A DNA stretch of 64,000 nt from the NCBI GenBank assembly GCA_963773315.1, contig CAVZAF010000004.1, positions 1 through 64,000 of the forward strand, written 5' to 3'. The position numbers and the translations under genes are program-made. Source of the stretch: DATKAS01 sp963773315. Lineage in GTDB: Bacteria > Actinomycetota > Acidimicrobiia > Acidimicrobiales > DATKAS01. This document shows positions 12,415-21,090 of this stretch, one piece after another. Every line of letters starts with the position of its first letter. The first letter of the stretch is position 1. The notes under the pieces were generated by a model that searched no databases, was not told where the DNA came from, and saw nothing but the letters and a program-made list of their open reading frames with translations.

Positions 12415-13016
12415 CGATGTACGCAGGGCCGGTGCAGACGCTCATCGACGAGCTCGGTCGTCTGCCCGGCATCGGACCGAAGTCCGCGCAACGCATCGCG
12501 TTCCATCTGCTCAAGCTCCCTGCGGAGGACGCGGCTCGACTCGCGCACGCGATCGAAGAAGCAAAGGCGAAGGTCACGTTCTGCACGCGTTGCTACAACG
12601 TGTCCGAAGGATCTGAGTGCTCGATCTGCACAGACCCACGACGAGATGCGACCGTCGTGTGCGTCGTCGAGGAGCCGCGTGACATCGTCGCTGTCGAGAA
12701 GACCGGCGAGTTCAAGGGTCGCTATCACGTGCTCCAAGGTGCGATCAGCCCGATCGAGGGCATCGGCCCCGAGCAGCTCCGCGTGAAGGAGCTCCTCATC
12801 CGCCTCGAGCCCGAGGGCGTCACCGAGGTGATCCTGGCGACGAACCCCAACATCGAGGGCGAGGCGACCGCGATGTACCTCGCGAGGCTGCTCAAGCCGC
12901 TCGGCTTTCGGGTGACGCGCATCGCGAGCGGGCTTCCGGTGGGTGGTGACCTCGAGTACGCCGACGAGGTCACGCTGGGCCGAGCACTCGAGGGCCGCCG
13001 CGACGTCGACGCCTGA
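12411..13016 (+). CDS. recR: Recombination mediator protein RecR
   Basis: 201 residues, the usual RecR length. An N-terminal helix-hairpin-helix LGRLPGIGPKSAQRIAFHLL is followed by a C4 zinc finger CTRC...CSIC (about residues 57-74), a Toprim domain beginning VCVVEEPRDIVAVE, and the C-terminal Walker-B-like GLPVGGDLEYADEVTLGRAL. The GTG start overlaps the ybaB stop; an ATG two codons later is an alternative. Acts with RecF/RecO in loading RecA at gaps. A strong compound hairpin begins 28 bases after the stop. Confidence 0.97.
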   Translation: MTMYAGPVQTLIDELGRLPGIGPKSAQRIAFHLLKLPAEDAARLAHAIEEAKAKVTFCTRCYNVSEGSECSICTDPRRDATVVCVVEEPRDIVAVEKTGEFKGRYHVLQGAISPIEGIGPEQLRVKELLIRLEPEGVTEVILATNPNIEGEATAMYLARLLKPLGFRVTRIASGLPVGGDLEYADEVTLGRALEGRRDVDA

Positions 13017-13044
13017 GTCCGGCGGGAATCAGCCGAAAAGGGGG

Positions 13045-13110
13045 CTCGGGGTACCGCCTGCTCCGGTGCGAGGCGGGCGGACACCCGCACCGGCGAGGCG
13101 GCACCCCGAG
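13045..13110. repeat. Compound inverted repeat (66 nt) downstream of recR
   Basis: Outer arms CTCGGGGTACCGCCT (13045-13059) and AGGCGGCACCCCGAG (13096-13110) pair over 15 positions with one mismatch. Inner arms CCGGTGCG (13063-13070) and CGCACCGG (13086-13093) pair perfectly around a 15-base loop. It lies between the recR stop and the 3' end of the convergent PAP2 gene. There is no U-tract. It could be a bidirectional terminator or a structured RNA. The remaining intergenic sequence to 13225 shows nothing else I can name. Confidence 0.6.
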
Positions 13111-13225
13111 ACACGAAGGACCCGAGGGGGGCTGCAGGTCCATCTGTTGCGAAGACGTTACAACAGTGACGATCCGATGACAACGAACGGCGCATGAACA
13201 GCCGTGACCAGGATGTCTCTGCCGG

Positions 13226-14110
13226 TCAATGTGACACGAGCGGCGCGGGAGCAGGCGTCGGGTCGAGGGCCTCGGCCACCTCGGCAGTCTGGACCGGCTT
13301 GGCGAAGCGCAGCAGACGGCCGCCGAACGCGATCGAGCTGAGGGCGAACCAGGCCCACCCGAGGGCGAGCCCCGCGAGGACGTCGGTCAGCCAGTGCACG
13401 CCGAGGAAGACCCGGCTCGCGGCAACGGCGACGGCGACGCCGACAGCGATGGCGGCGCCGATCGTCTTGGCCCGCCGGGAACGGGTCCGGGTGAGCAGCA
13501 GGACGAACCCCGCGAGGCAGGCCGCCGATGCGGTGGCGTGGCCCGACGGGAACGAGGCCCCTGCGAAGCCGGTCAGCCGCAAGACGTCGGGACGATCTCG
13601 GTGGACCGCGACCTTGATGAGGTTCGAGATCAAGAACTGTCCGCCGACGCACAAGATGAGGAATCCGACGGGGGCGAGCCGGCGCTCCTTGACGAGCTCG
13701 TACGCCGCGATGACCACCGCGGCCGTCACGACGAACGCGGTGCCACCGAACGTCGACATGTCCCGCAGGAAGTGCGTGGAGAACACCGTCGCGTGATCGG
13801 CTCCCCACTGCGCGAACGAAGCGTCCCACTTCGCGAGACCGCTGTCGGTGTGGACCATCTCGAGCAGCAAGCCGATCGCGATCGCACCGCCGATGACAAG
13901 GGCGAGCCCGACGGTGAGCGCGAGACCCGTCAGCGTGGTGGCGTCGAAGCGGCTGCGCATCAGGCGACGCAGCGGCGGGTGCTCGTGAACGGTCTCGGTG
14001 ATCGTGGTGGAGGCGACCGCCGGTGCGGGAACCTTCGGCCAGCGGTGCGCGAGCGCGGCACCGACCAACGCTGCGATCGCTCCTGCAGCAATCGTCACGA
14101 AGATCACCAT
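13226..14110 (-). CDS. PAP2 superfamily membrane phosphatase
   Basis: Integral membrane lipid phosphatase of 294 residues with about six helices. The three PAP2 signature blocks are present: K-x6-RP as KVAVHRDRPD, PSGH as SFPSGHATASA, and SR-x5-H-x3-D as SRVFLGVHWLTDV. The family dephosphorylates phosphatidate, diacylglycerol pyrophosphate or undecaprenyl pyrophosphate. An N-terminal helix plus cytoplasmic loop (HEHPPLRRLMRSRF) precedes the core. It is divergent from a second PAP2 gene, the starts being about 45 bases apart, which suggests a shared promoter region. Substrate cannot be decided from sequence. Confidence 0.88.
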   Translation of the reverse strand: MVIFVTIAAGAIAALVGAALAHRWPKVPAPAVASTTITETVHEHPPLRRLMRSRFDATTLTGLALTVGLALVIGGAIAIGLLLEMVHTDSGLAKWDASFAQWGADHATVFSTHFLRDMSTFGGTAFVVTAAVVIAAYELVKERRLAPVGFLILCVGGQFLISNLIKVAVHRDRPDVLRLTGFAGASFPSGHATASAACLAGFVLLLTRTRSRRAKTIGAAIAVGVAVAVAASRVFLGVHWLTDVLAGLALGWAWFALSSIAFGGRLLRFAKPVQTAEVAEALDPTPAPAPLVSH

Positions 14111-14154
14111 TGACTCAAGTCTCCCCCGGGTGACGCCTGGGTAAACACCTCGAC

Positions 14155-14931
14155 GTGATCCAACATGCCGATACGTCGACAGCCATCCGGATCGACGAAC
14201 CCCCGGATCTCACCGAGGCTCGTCGTCTGCCCATCTGGGCGGTGCCGCCCGTGCAGTGGGTTGCCATCTTGGTTCCCTTCGTCATCCTCGGATGGCTGAT
14301 TGCCGGACCGCTGAACCTCACACATGTCGAAGAGCACGCGAACGTCTGGTTCGCTGACAACCGTGTCAGTTGGCTGAACCACCTCACGGTCATCCCGACA
14401 CGGCTCGCCAGCACGGAGGGCATCGTCGTCGTGGGCGGTCTCGCAGCGCTGTGGTTCGTCATCACGAGGCGCTGGCCGAGTCTGGCGCTGCTGACGTGGG
14501 CACTCGCCGCAGAGCTCTCGATCTTCCTGGTGGCCAACCTCGTGGTCGGGCGCCCGCGACCTGACGTCGTCAAGCTCGATTCGGTGCCGGCCACCGCGAG
14601 CTTCCCGTCCGGCCATGTCGCGGCGACGTTCGCTCTCTACGGCTCGCTCGCGTTGCTCGCCACTCTGCACCAGTCGAGCAAGGTGCGCGCTGCTCTTCTG
14701 TGGGTGTTCGCGTTCCTGGCTACCGCGTTCGTCGCGTTCGCCCGCGTCTACCGAGGAGCCCACCACATCTCAGACGTCATGGCTGGTGCGGCGCTCGGGA
14801 TCGTCTGTGTGATCGCCGCAGAGCACTTTGCCTTCCGGATCGCCGAGTGGCTCCGCGAACGTGGCAACGTCGCTGAGGCGACTGACTTCGTCGACGAGGT
14901 CGAGCTCCACGAGACGGGCCAGGCGGCATGA
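14155..14931 (+). CDS. PAP2 superfamily membrane phosphatase, first gene of an envelope-lipid operon
   Basis: 258 residues, GTG start at 14155. Signature blocks: GRPRPDVVKLD, SFPSGHVAATFALYG and ARVYRGAHHISDVMAG, with five or six hydrophobic helices. It differs from the divergent upstream PAP2 protein outside the motifs, so the pair is not a recent duplication. Its stop overlaps the ATG of the lipid kinase gene (ATGA), and the run continues with YihY and a phospholipase D protein. The context points to phospholipid or lipid-carrier turnover. Confidence 0.88.
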   Translation: MIQHADTSTAIRIDEPPDLTEARRLPIWAVPPVQWVAILVPFVILGWLIAGPLNLTHVEEHANVWFADNRVSWLNHLTVIPTRLASTEGIVVVGGLAALWFVITRRWPSLALLTWALAAELSIFLVANLVVGRPRPDVVKLDSVPATASFPSGHVAATFALYGSLALLATLHQSSKVRAALLWVFAFLATAFVAFARVYRGAHHISDVMAGAALGIVCVIAAEHFAFRIAEWLRERGNVAEATDFVDEVELHETGQAA

Positions 14932-15812
14932 AGCGCGTCGCAGTCATCGCTCACAGCAAGAAGTCGATCGGCGGAGGGCTTCCCGAGCTTCGACGACGCC
15001 TCGACGAGCGCGACGGCATCGAGGTGATGTGGCACGAGGTGCCGAAGAGCGCGAAGGCAGGCAAGCATGCACGCGCCGCGGCGAAGGAAGGCGCCGACCT
15101 CGTGCTCGTGTGGGGAGGCGACGGCAGCGTGCAGCAGTGCATCGACGCGCTCGCCGGCACGGGCGTGACGCTCGCCATCATCCCCGCCGGCACCGCGAAC
15201 CTGTTCGCGACGAACCTGGGCGTGCCGTCGTCCATCGAAGAAGCGCTCGACATCGCGTTCAACGGCCGGCGGGCGACGCTCGACGCGGGTGTCGTCAACG
15301 GGGAGCACTTCGCCGTCATGTCCGGCACGGGCTTCGACGCCCGGATGATCGGAATGGTCAGCGGCAAGACGAAGCGCCGACTCGGTCGCGTCGCCTACAT
15401 CTGGACGGGGCTGAAGGCTGCTCGAGCGAAGCCGATGTCGATCACCGTCGACGCCGACGGCTCGACTTGGTTCTCGGGCGACGCGACCTGCCTCCTCGTC
15501 GCGAACGTGCCGAAGGTGATCGGAGGGATGGAGGTCTTCCCGGACGCCGATCCCGAGAACGGCACCCTCGAGGTCGGTCTCGTCACCGCGCACGGCCTCG
15601 GGCAGTGGGCGAAGGTCTTGATGGACGTCGTGGGCGGACATGCGGAGACCGCGCGCTACGTGCACCGCACCCGAGCTCGCGAGCTGGACGTGAAGACGAA
15701 GGGTTCGCAGCCCTACGAGCTCGACGGTGGTGCGCGCCCGGCGACGAAGGAGCTGCACTTCTCCATCGAGCCCGACGCTGTGAACGTCATGGTCCCGGAC
15801 GGCAGCTCGTGA
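14928..15812 (+). CDS. Diacylglycerol kinase catalytic-domain lipid kinase (YegS/DgkB-like)
   Basis: 294 residues. The nucleotide-binding glycine motif is VLVWGGDGSVQQC (GGDG(S/T) signature), followed by LAIIPAGTANLFATN (the PxGTxNxxA block) and a C-terminal beta-sandwich with FSIEPDAVNVMVPDG. Expected to phosphorylate diacylglycerol or a related lipid alcohol on the cytoplasmic membrane face. Its position between a PAP2 phosphatase and a YihY gene gives an opposing kinase/phosphatase pair in one operon. The stop overlaps the GTG of the next gene. Confidence 0.88.
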   Translation: MKRVAVIAHSKKSIGGGLPELRRRLDERDGIEVMWHEVPKSAKAGKHARAAAKEGADLVLVWGGDGSVQQCIDALAGTGVTLAIIPAGTANLFATNLGVPSSIEEALDIAFNGRRATLDAGVVNGEHFAVMSGTGFDARMIGMVSGKTKRRLGRVAYIWTGLKAARAKPMSITVDADGSTWFSGDATCLLVANVPKVIGGMEVFPDADPENGTLEVGLVTAHGLGQWAKVLMDVVGGHAETARYVHRTRARELDVKTKGSQPYELDGGARPATKELHFSIEPDAVNVMVPDGSS

Positions 15813-16791
15813 GCACCGCGAACCTCGTCCCCGAAACCAGGGATCTCTCCGGAGACGACGCGTTCAAGACGCTGCGTCTGAACGGACGCCGGCACCTCCT
15901 CGTCGACGCGTTCAAGCGCCTTCGGGTCTCGGACGGCTTCAGCCACGCTCGAAGCCTCGCCTTCCTCAGCGTGCTGGTCGTCGTGCAGGGCACGATCGCC
16001 CTCGTCGGCCTCGCGAGCAGCTGAGCAACACGGCGTTCAGCGGCGCAGTGCTCTCCGCGATCCGCGGGATCGCTCCCGGCCCGTCGGGCGAGCTGCTCAC
16101 CGCAGCGGCGAGCCAGGCGCAGCAGACCGGCCACCGTCACGAGACCATCGCGATCGCGTTGGGCCTCGCCGGCTGCATCTTCACCGCGACGACATTCCTC
16201 GGGCAGTTCGAGCGCGCACTCAACCGCATCTACGGCGTCGAGACCGATCGTCCGACCGCGAAGAAGTACGGATTCGCGTTCGTGCTCGCCCTCGTCGTCG
16301 GCACACTCCTCACGGCGGCGTTCGCATCCGTCGCATACGGCGGCATCCACATGGTCTCGCTCGATGGGGGGCTCGTCGACACCGCCTGGCAGGCGGCTCG
16401 GTGGCCACTCGGTCTCGTCCTCGCCGCGGCCGGCCTTGCGCTCTTGTCGAAGTGGTCGCCCCGCCGGCGCCAGCCGCGTTGGTCGTGGCTCGTCTTCGGA
16501 GCGCTCGTCGGGACGTCGCTCTGGCTCCTTGCCACGCTGCTCCTGGCCGGCTTCTTCCGCTGGAGCTCGACGTTCGGCGAGACGTACGGCCCGCTCGCCG
16601 GGATCGTCGCGCTGTCACTCTGGGCACTGCTCTCGTCCATCGCGTTGCTCTTCGGGGCAGCCGTGAACGCCCAGCTCGAAGCAGTGAGAGCGCAGGCCTC
16701 CGCGCCGCAAGACACACAGAAGGTCGTCGAATCGGAACCGGAGGCGACCGCCCCGGTGAGCTCGGGGGTGCTCGTCTCCAATGCACGATGA
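15809..16791 (+). CDS. YihY/virulence factor BrkB family membrane protein (one frameshift)
   Basis: About 327 residues when one missing base near 16017 is restored (LVGLASQ then LSNTAF). Six hydrophobic helices follow the family pattern: SVLVVVQGTIALVGLAS, TIAIALGLAGCIFTATTFLG, FAFVLALVVGTLLTAAFASV, PLGLVLAAAGLALLSKW, LVGTSLWLLATLLLAGFF and ALSLWALLSSIALLFGAAVN. The last helix with GAAVNAQLE matches the family signature (GAexNaxle). GTG start at 15809 overlaps the kinase stop. Often mis-annotated as ribonuclease BN; the real function is unknown, possibly transport or envelope related. The C-terminal tail is acidic and disordered. Confidence 0.82.
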
Positions 16792-17944
16792 CGCAGAGAC
16801 TCAGCTGCGCCGCACGATCGAGGGCCTCGTCGGCGTCCCTGCGACGGACGGCAACCAGATCGACGTGCTGCGCAATGGCGTCGAGGTGTTTCCGGCGATG
16901 CTCGAAGCGATCGACGGCGCTCAGCGGACGATCGACTTCCTGACATTCGTCTACTGGAAGGGTCGCATCGGTACCGAGTTCGCCGAACACTTGTCGGCTC
17001 GGGCGCGCGCCGGCGTGCGGGTGCGAGTGCTGCTCGACGCCTTCGGCTGCAAGCCGCTCGACCGTGCCCTCGTCACGATGATGGACGAGGCAGGCGTGCA
17101 CATCCGATGGTTCCGGCCGCTCCACCGATTGAAGCCCGGGTCGTACAACCACCGCACGCATCGCAAGGTGTGCATCGTCGACGAGGGCACGGGCTTCACC
17201 GGCGGCATCGGCATCGCCGACGAGTGGGATGGCGATGCCCGCAACGAGAACGAGTGGCGGGACACGCACTTCCGAATCCGCGGACCCGCAGTCGACGGAT
17301 TGCGGGCCGCGTTCCTCGACAACTGGGTCGAGACCGACCCAGAGCTCTACGACCCTGAGTACGACCACTTCCCGGTGCAGCCGAACCCGGGTTCGACCAC
17401 CGCGATGTGTGTCCGAGGCGCATCCGAGACGGGATGGAGCGACATCGCCACTCTGTTCCGAGCCCTGCTGCAGAGCGCCGAGAAGTCGGTCCGGCTCACA
17501 ACCGCGTACTTCGTACCGGAGCCCGAGCTCATGGCGCAGCTGTGCGATGCCGGCGACCGCGGCATCGACGTGCAGGTGCTGCTCCCCGGGCCTCATGCCG
17601 ACAAGCGCTTCGTTCGGCTCGCCGGCCAGAGCTCGTACGCACAGCTTCTCGGTCACGGGATCACCATCTGGTGCTTCCAGCCGACGATGCTGCACGCGAA
17701 GGTGCTGACCGTCGACGGTGTCGCAGCATGCATCGGTTCGGCCAACTTCAACTGTCGCTCGTCGTCGCTCGACGAGGAGATCAACGTCGTCGCCTTCGAC
17801 GCGGATCTCGTCAAGGTGCTCGACCGTCAGTTCGATGAGGACCTCGAGCGCAGCGTCCTCCTCGACGAGACTCGATGGGAGCACCGACCGCTGCGTCACC
17901 GCGCGGCCGAGGCGCTCATGCGGCCGCTCAGACGCAATTTCTGA
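16781..17944 (+). CDS. Phospholipase D / cardiolipin synthase family protein
   Basis: 387 residues with two HKD motifs: THRKVCIVDEGTGFTGGIGI (about residues 126-145) and MLHAKVLTVDGVAACIGSAN (about 304-323). Both have the full H-x-K-x4-D pattern and downstream Gly/Ser-Asn, so the enzyme should be active. Unlike E. coli ClsA it lacks N-terminal membrane helices, so it is a soluble or peripheral Cls/YbhO-like form. The ATG lies 11 bases inside the end of the YihY gene. Likely reaction: phosphatidyl transfer between phosphatidylglycerols or to an alcohol. Last gene of the lipid operon; a short hairpin follows. Confidence 0.88.
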   Translation: MHDDAETQLRRTIEGLVGVPATDGNQIDVLRNGVEVFPAMLEAIDGAQRTIDFLTFVYWKGRIGTEFAEHLSARARAGVRVRVLLDAFGCKPLDRALVTMMDEAGVHIRWFRPLHRLKPGSYNHRTHRKVCIVDEGTGFTGGIGIADEWDGDARNENEWRDTHFRIRGPAVDGLRAAFLDNWVETDPELYDPEYDHFPVQPNPGSTTAMCVRGASETGWSDIATLFRALLQSAEKSVRLTTAYFVPEPELMAQLCDAGDRGIDVQVLLPGPHADKRFVRLAGQSSYAQLLGHGITIWCFQPTMLHAKVLTVDGVAACIGSANFNCRSSSLDEEINVVAFDADLVKVLDRQFDEDLERSVLLDETRWEHRPLRHRAAEALMRPLRRNF

Positions 17945-17946
17945 CG

Positions 17947-17960
17947 CCCCCTTCAGGGGG
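17947..17960. terminator. Short GC hairpin between convergent genes
   Basis: CCCCC (17947-17951) pairs with GGGGG (17956-17960) around a TTCA loop, directly after the phospholipase D stop and before the 3' end of the convergent thiolase gene. It may serve both directions; there is no T-run. Confidence 0.4.
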
Positions 17961-17965
17961 AGCGC

Positions 17966-19147
17966 CTAGAGCGTCTTGAGGAGCAGCGCGTCGCCCTGAC
18001 CGCCGCCGCCGCACAGCGCTGCGGCACCGACGCCACCACCACGGCGGCGCAGCTCGTGGAGCAACGTGAGGGCGAGGCGGTTGCCGGACATGCCGATCGG
18101 GTGGCCGAGCGCGATCGCTCCACCGTTCACGTTGACGACGTCGTCGGTGATGCCAAGGTCATCCATCGACGCGATGCCTACGGCGGCGAACGCCTCGTTG
18201 ATCTCGAACAGATCGACGTCGGTCACCGACTTGCCAGCCTTCTCGAGCGCGGCCTGGATGGCCCGTGAGGGCTGGCTCAGCAGCGAGGGATCGGGGCCGG
18301 CGACCTGGCCGTAGGCGAGCACCTCGCCGAGGGGGCTCACCGCGAGCCGTTCCGCGGCAGCCTTCGACGCGACGATCACCGCACTCGCGCCGTCGGACAG
18401 CTGCGACGCATTGCCAGCCGTGATGTTGCCGGCCTTGTCGAACGCGGGCTTGAGCGCGCCGAGGGACTCGAGCGTCGTGCCGGGGCGCACGCCCTCGTCG
18501 GTGTCGAAGAGCAACGGGTCGCCCTTGCGCTGCGGGATCTCGACCGCGATGACCTCGTCGTTGAAGCGGCCGTCCTTGATCGCCGCGGCAGCACGCTCGT
18601 GGCTCTTCGCGGCAAGGTCGTCCTGACGCTCACGCGAGATGTTGCGCGAGGCCGAATACTTCTCGGTGCCCGCGCCCATCAGGCACGCGTCGAACGCGCA
18701 CCACAGGCCGTCACGGATGATCGCGTCCTGCAGAGAGACATCGCCGTAGCGGAAGCCGGCCCGCGATCCGGGGAGGATGTGCGGTGCGTTCGACATCGAC
18801 TCCATGCCACCGGCGACGACGATGTCGGCTTCGCCGGACTGGATCATGAGGTCGGCGAGGTAGATCGTGTTGAGACCCGAGAGGCACACCTTGTTGACGG
18901 TCGTCGACGCGACCGTCATCGGGATGCCCGCGTTCACTGCTGCCTGTCGGGCGGTGATCTGGCCCTGACCCGCTCCGATCACCTGACCCATGAAGACGTA
19001 GTCGACCTCTTCAGGCGTGAGCCCGACGCGCTCGAGCGCGGCCTTGATCGCGAACCCGCCGAGCTCCATCGCGGTGAACCCGGCCAGCGCACCTGACAGC
19101 TTGCCGATCGGCGTGCGGGCCCCAGCGACGATGACTGATCCGGCCAT
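17966..19147 (-). CDS. Acetyl-CoA C-acetyltransferase (thiolase)
   Basis: 393-residue thiolase. The nucleophile Cys is in NKVCLSGLNTIYLA (about residue 89), the His in GGAIALGHPIGMSG and the second Cys in AALCGGGGQGDALLL; NEAFA is intact. Length and motifs fit biosynthetic type II enzymes (condensing two acetyl-CoA) as well as degradative ones. It is divergent from crotonyl-CoA carboxylase/reductase about 95 bases away, which supports a role at the entry of the ethylmalonyl-CoA route or in polyhydroxybutyrate metabolism. Confidence 0.9.
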   Translation of the reverse strand: MAGSVIVAGARTPIGKLSGALAGFTAMELGGFAIKAALERVGLTPEEVDYVFMGQVIGAGQGQITARQAAVNAGIPMTVASTTVNKVCLSGLNTIYLADLMIQSGEADIVVAGGMESMSNAPHILPGSRAGFRYGDVSLQDAIIRDGLWCAFDACLMGAGTEKYSASRNISRERQDDLAAKSHERAAAAIKDGRFNDEVIAVEIPQRKGDPLLFDTDEGVRPGTTLESLGALKPAFDKAGNITAGNASQLSDGASAVIVASKAAAERLAVSPLGEVLAYGQVAGPDPSLLSQPSRAIQAALEKAGKSVTDVDLFEINEAFAAVGIASMDDLGITDDVVNVNGGAIALGHPIGMSGNRLALTLLHELRRRGGGVGAAALCGGGGQGDALLLKTL

Positions 19148-19231
19148 TGCGGCGCTCCCTCGAGACAGTGACGGTGGAGAACTGACGGGCTCCCAGTCTA
19201 TGGGCCATTCGTGGCGTAAGTGACCGGCCGG

Positions 19232-19237
19232 TAATCT
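19232..19237 (+). promoter_or_regulatory. -10 element (TAATCT) for leaderless ccr
   Basis: TAATCT lies 6 bases before the ccr ATG without any ribosome-binding site between, the arrangement also seen for dnaX. Confidence 0.5.
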
Positions 19238-19243
19238 GCGCCG

Positions 19244-20581
19244 ATGCAGCCGATCCTCGAAGCGATCCTCGGCGATGCGTCAGGTGACGAGCTGGCCGCC
19301 CTCCCCCTTCCCGAGTCGTATCGAGCGATGGTCGTTCGCAAGGACGAGGTCGGGATGTTCGAAGGGATGGAGTCCGCCGCCAAGGACCCGCGGAAATCGC
19401 TCCACCTCGAGGAGGTGCCGATGCCCGAGCTCGCGCCGGACGAGGCCTATGTGGCCGTGATGGCGAGCTCGATCAACTTCAACACCGTCTGGACATCGAT
19501 CTTCGAGCCGCTTCCCACGTTCATGTTCCTCGAGCGCTACGGCAAGGAGAGCACGTGGGCCAAGCGCCACGACCTGCCGTATCAGGTCGTCGGCTCCGAC
19601 GCGTCGGGCGTCGTCCTGCGCGTGGGTTCAGCGGTGCGCAACTGGAAGCCGGGCGACAAGGTCACGGTCCACTGCAACTCGGTCGACGACCAAGACCCGT
19701 CCGCTCACGACGACTCGATGCTCGCGACGAACCAGCGGATCTGGGGGTTCGAGACGAACTTCGGCGGCCTCGCCGACGTCGCGCTCGTGAAGGCGAACCA
19801 GCTCATGCCGAAGCCGACGCACCTCACGTGGGAGGAGTCGGCGGTCAACGCGCTGTGCAACTCCACCTCGTATCGCATGCTCGTCGGCGGGCACGGTGCG
19901 CGGATGAAGCAGGGCGACGTCGTGCTCGTGTGGGGCGCGACCGGCGGCATCGGCGGCTACGCGGTGCAGTACGTGTTGAACGGTGGTGGCATCCCCGTCG
20001 GCGTCGTGAGCTCGCCCGACAAGGCGAACCTGCTGCGCGACATGGGGTGCGAGGCCGTCATCGACCGCGCTGCCGGCGCCTACCGCTTCTGGAAGGACGC
20101 GAACACGCAGGACGAGTCCGAGTGGCGGCGCTTCGGCAAGGACGTGCGCGCGCTGGTCGGTGAAGACCCCGACATCGTCTTCGAGCACCCGGGTCGCTCG
20201 ACGATGGGCGCATCGATCTTCGTCGCGAAGCGCGGTGGCACCGTCGTCACGTGCGCCGCGACATCCGGGTACATGGTCGAGTTCGACAACCGGCACTTCT
20301 GGATGAAGCTGAAGCGGCTCATCGCGAGCCACTTCGCGAACTACCGCGAGGCGTGGGAGGCGAACCGGCTCATCTGCCGTGGCGCGATCCAGCCGCTGCT
20401 GTCTGCGGTGCATCCGCTCGCCGACACCGGCGAAGCCGCCTACCAGGTGCACAAGAACCAGCACGAGGGCAAGATCGGCGTGCTCTGCCTCGCGCCCCGC
20501 GAAGGGCTCGGCATCGACAACCCCGAGCTGCGCGCGAGGGTGGGCGAGGATCGCATCACGGTCTTCAGGAGGCACGGATGA
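19244..20581 (+). CDS. ccr: Crotonyl-CoA carboxylase/reductase
   Basis: 445 residues, medium-chain dehydrogenase fold. Reductively carboxylates crotonyl-CoA with CO2 and NADPH to (2S)-ethylmalonyl-CoA. The four CO2-pocket residues known from Kitasatospora Ccr are conserved: Asn80 in INFNTVW, Phe169-Glu170 in WGFETNFGG and His363 in ASHFANY. The NADPH Rossmann motif is WGATGGIGGYAVQYV. This distinguishes it from simple crotonyl-CoA or acryloyl-CoA reductases, which lose those residues. Its ATG is preceded by TAATCT, suggesting a leaderless mRNA. The stop codon overlaps the ATG of the epimerase gene. Confidence 0.95.
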   Translation: MQPILEAILGDASGDELAALPLPESYRAMVVRKDEVGMFEGMESAAKDPRKSLHLEEVPMPELAPDEAYVAVMASSINFNTVWTSIFEPLPTFMFLERYGKESTWAKRHDLPYQVVGSDASGVVLRVGSAVRNWKPGDKVTVHCNSVDDQDPSAHDDSMLATNQRIWGFETNFGGLADVALVKANQLMPKPTHLTWEESAVNALCNSTSYRMLVGGHGARMKQGDVVLVWGATGGIGGYAVQYVLNGGGIPVGVVSSPDKANLLRDMGCEAVIDRAAGAYRFWKDANTQDESEWRRFGKDVRALVGEDPDIVFEHPGRSTMGASIFVAKRGGTVVTCAATSGYMVEFDNRHFWMKLKRLIASHFANYREAWEANRLICRGAIQPLLSAVHPLADTGEAAYQVHKNQHEGKIGVLCLAPREGLGIDNPELRARVGEDRITVFRRHG

Positions 20582-21063
20582 GCCCACAGGTGGTCAGAGG
20601 TCCGAACGACAGCGAGCACAGCGGGGAGGGCTACGGCGGCGAGCTCACTCTCGGCGAGCCGTTGCTCACCGAGATCGACCACGTGGCGATCGCGGTACAC
20701 GACCTCGACGCGGCGATCGATTACTACCGCGACGTGTTCGGCGCGACGGTCGAGCACCGCGAGATCGTGCACTCCGACGGCGTCGAGGAAGCGCTGTTGA
20801 AGGTCGCCGAGAGCTACATCCAGCTCCTGACGCCGACCACACCAGAGTCGCCGGTCGCGAAGAGCCTCGAGAAGCGCGGCGAGGGCTTGCATCACGTGGG
20901 CTACCGCGTCGCCAGCTGCGCCGTCGCGCTGCAAGCCGTGAAGGACGCCGGCGGCAAGGTCATCGACGAGGCACCCCGTCCCGGCTCGCGCGGCACCACG
21001 GTCGCGTTCGTGCATCCGAAGGGCGCGTTCGGCACGCTCATCGAGCTCGTGCAAGAGGGCTGA
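20578..21063 (+). CDS. Methylmalonyl-CoA / ethylmalonyl-CoA epimerase
   Basis: Vicinal-oxygen-chelate fold protein of 161 residues. Metal ligands are visible in TEIDHVAIAVHDL (His), LHHVGYRVAS (His) and the terminal GTLIELVQEG (Glu). The ATG overlaps the ccr stop (ATGA); the open frame upstream runs inside ccr and is not coding. In the ethylmalonyl-CoA pathway the epimerase inverts ethylmalonyl-CoA and methylmalonyl-CoA for their B12 mutases. About 30 N-terminal residues (to LGEPLLTEID) extend beyond the usual start; a later start is possible. Confidence 0.9.
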   Translation: MSPQVVRGPNDSEHSGEGYGGELTLGEPLLTEIDHVAIAVHDLDAAIDYYRDVFGATVEHREIVHSDGVEEALLKVAESYIQLLTPTTPESPVAKSLEKRGEGLHHVGYRVASCAVALQAVKDAGGKVIDEAPRPGSRGTTVAFVHPKGAFGTLIELVQEG

Positions 21064-21090
21064 GGCCCGACGAAGCCCGCAACGGTCGCG

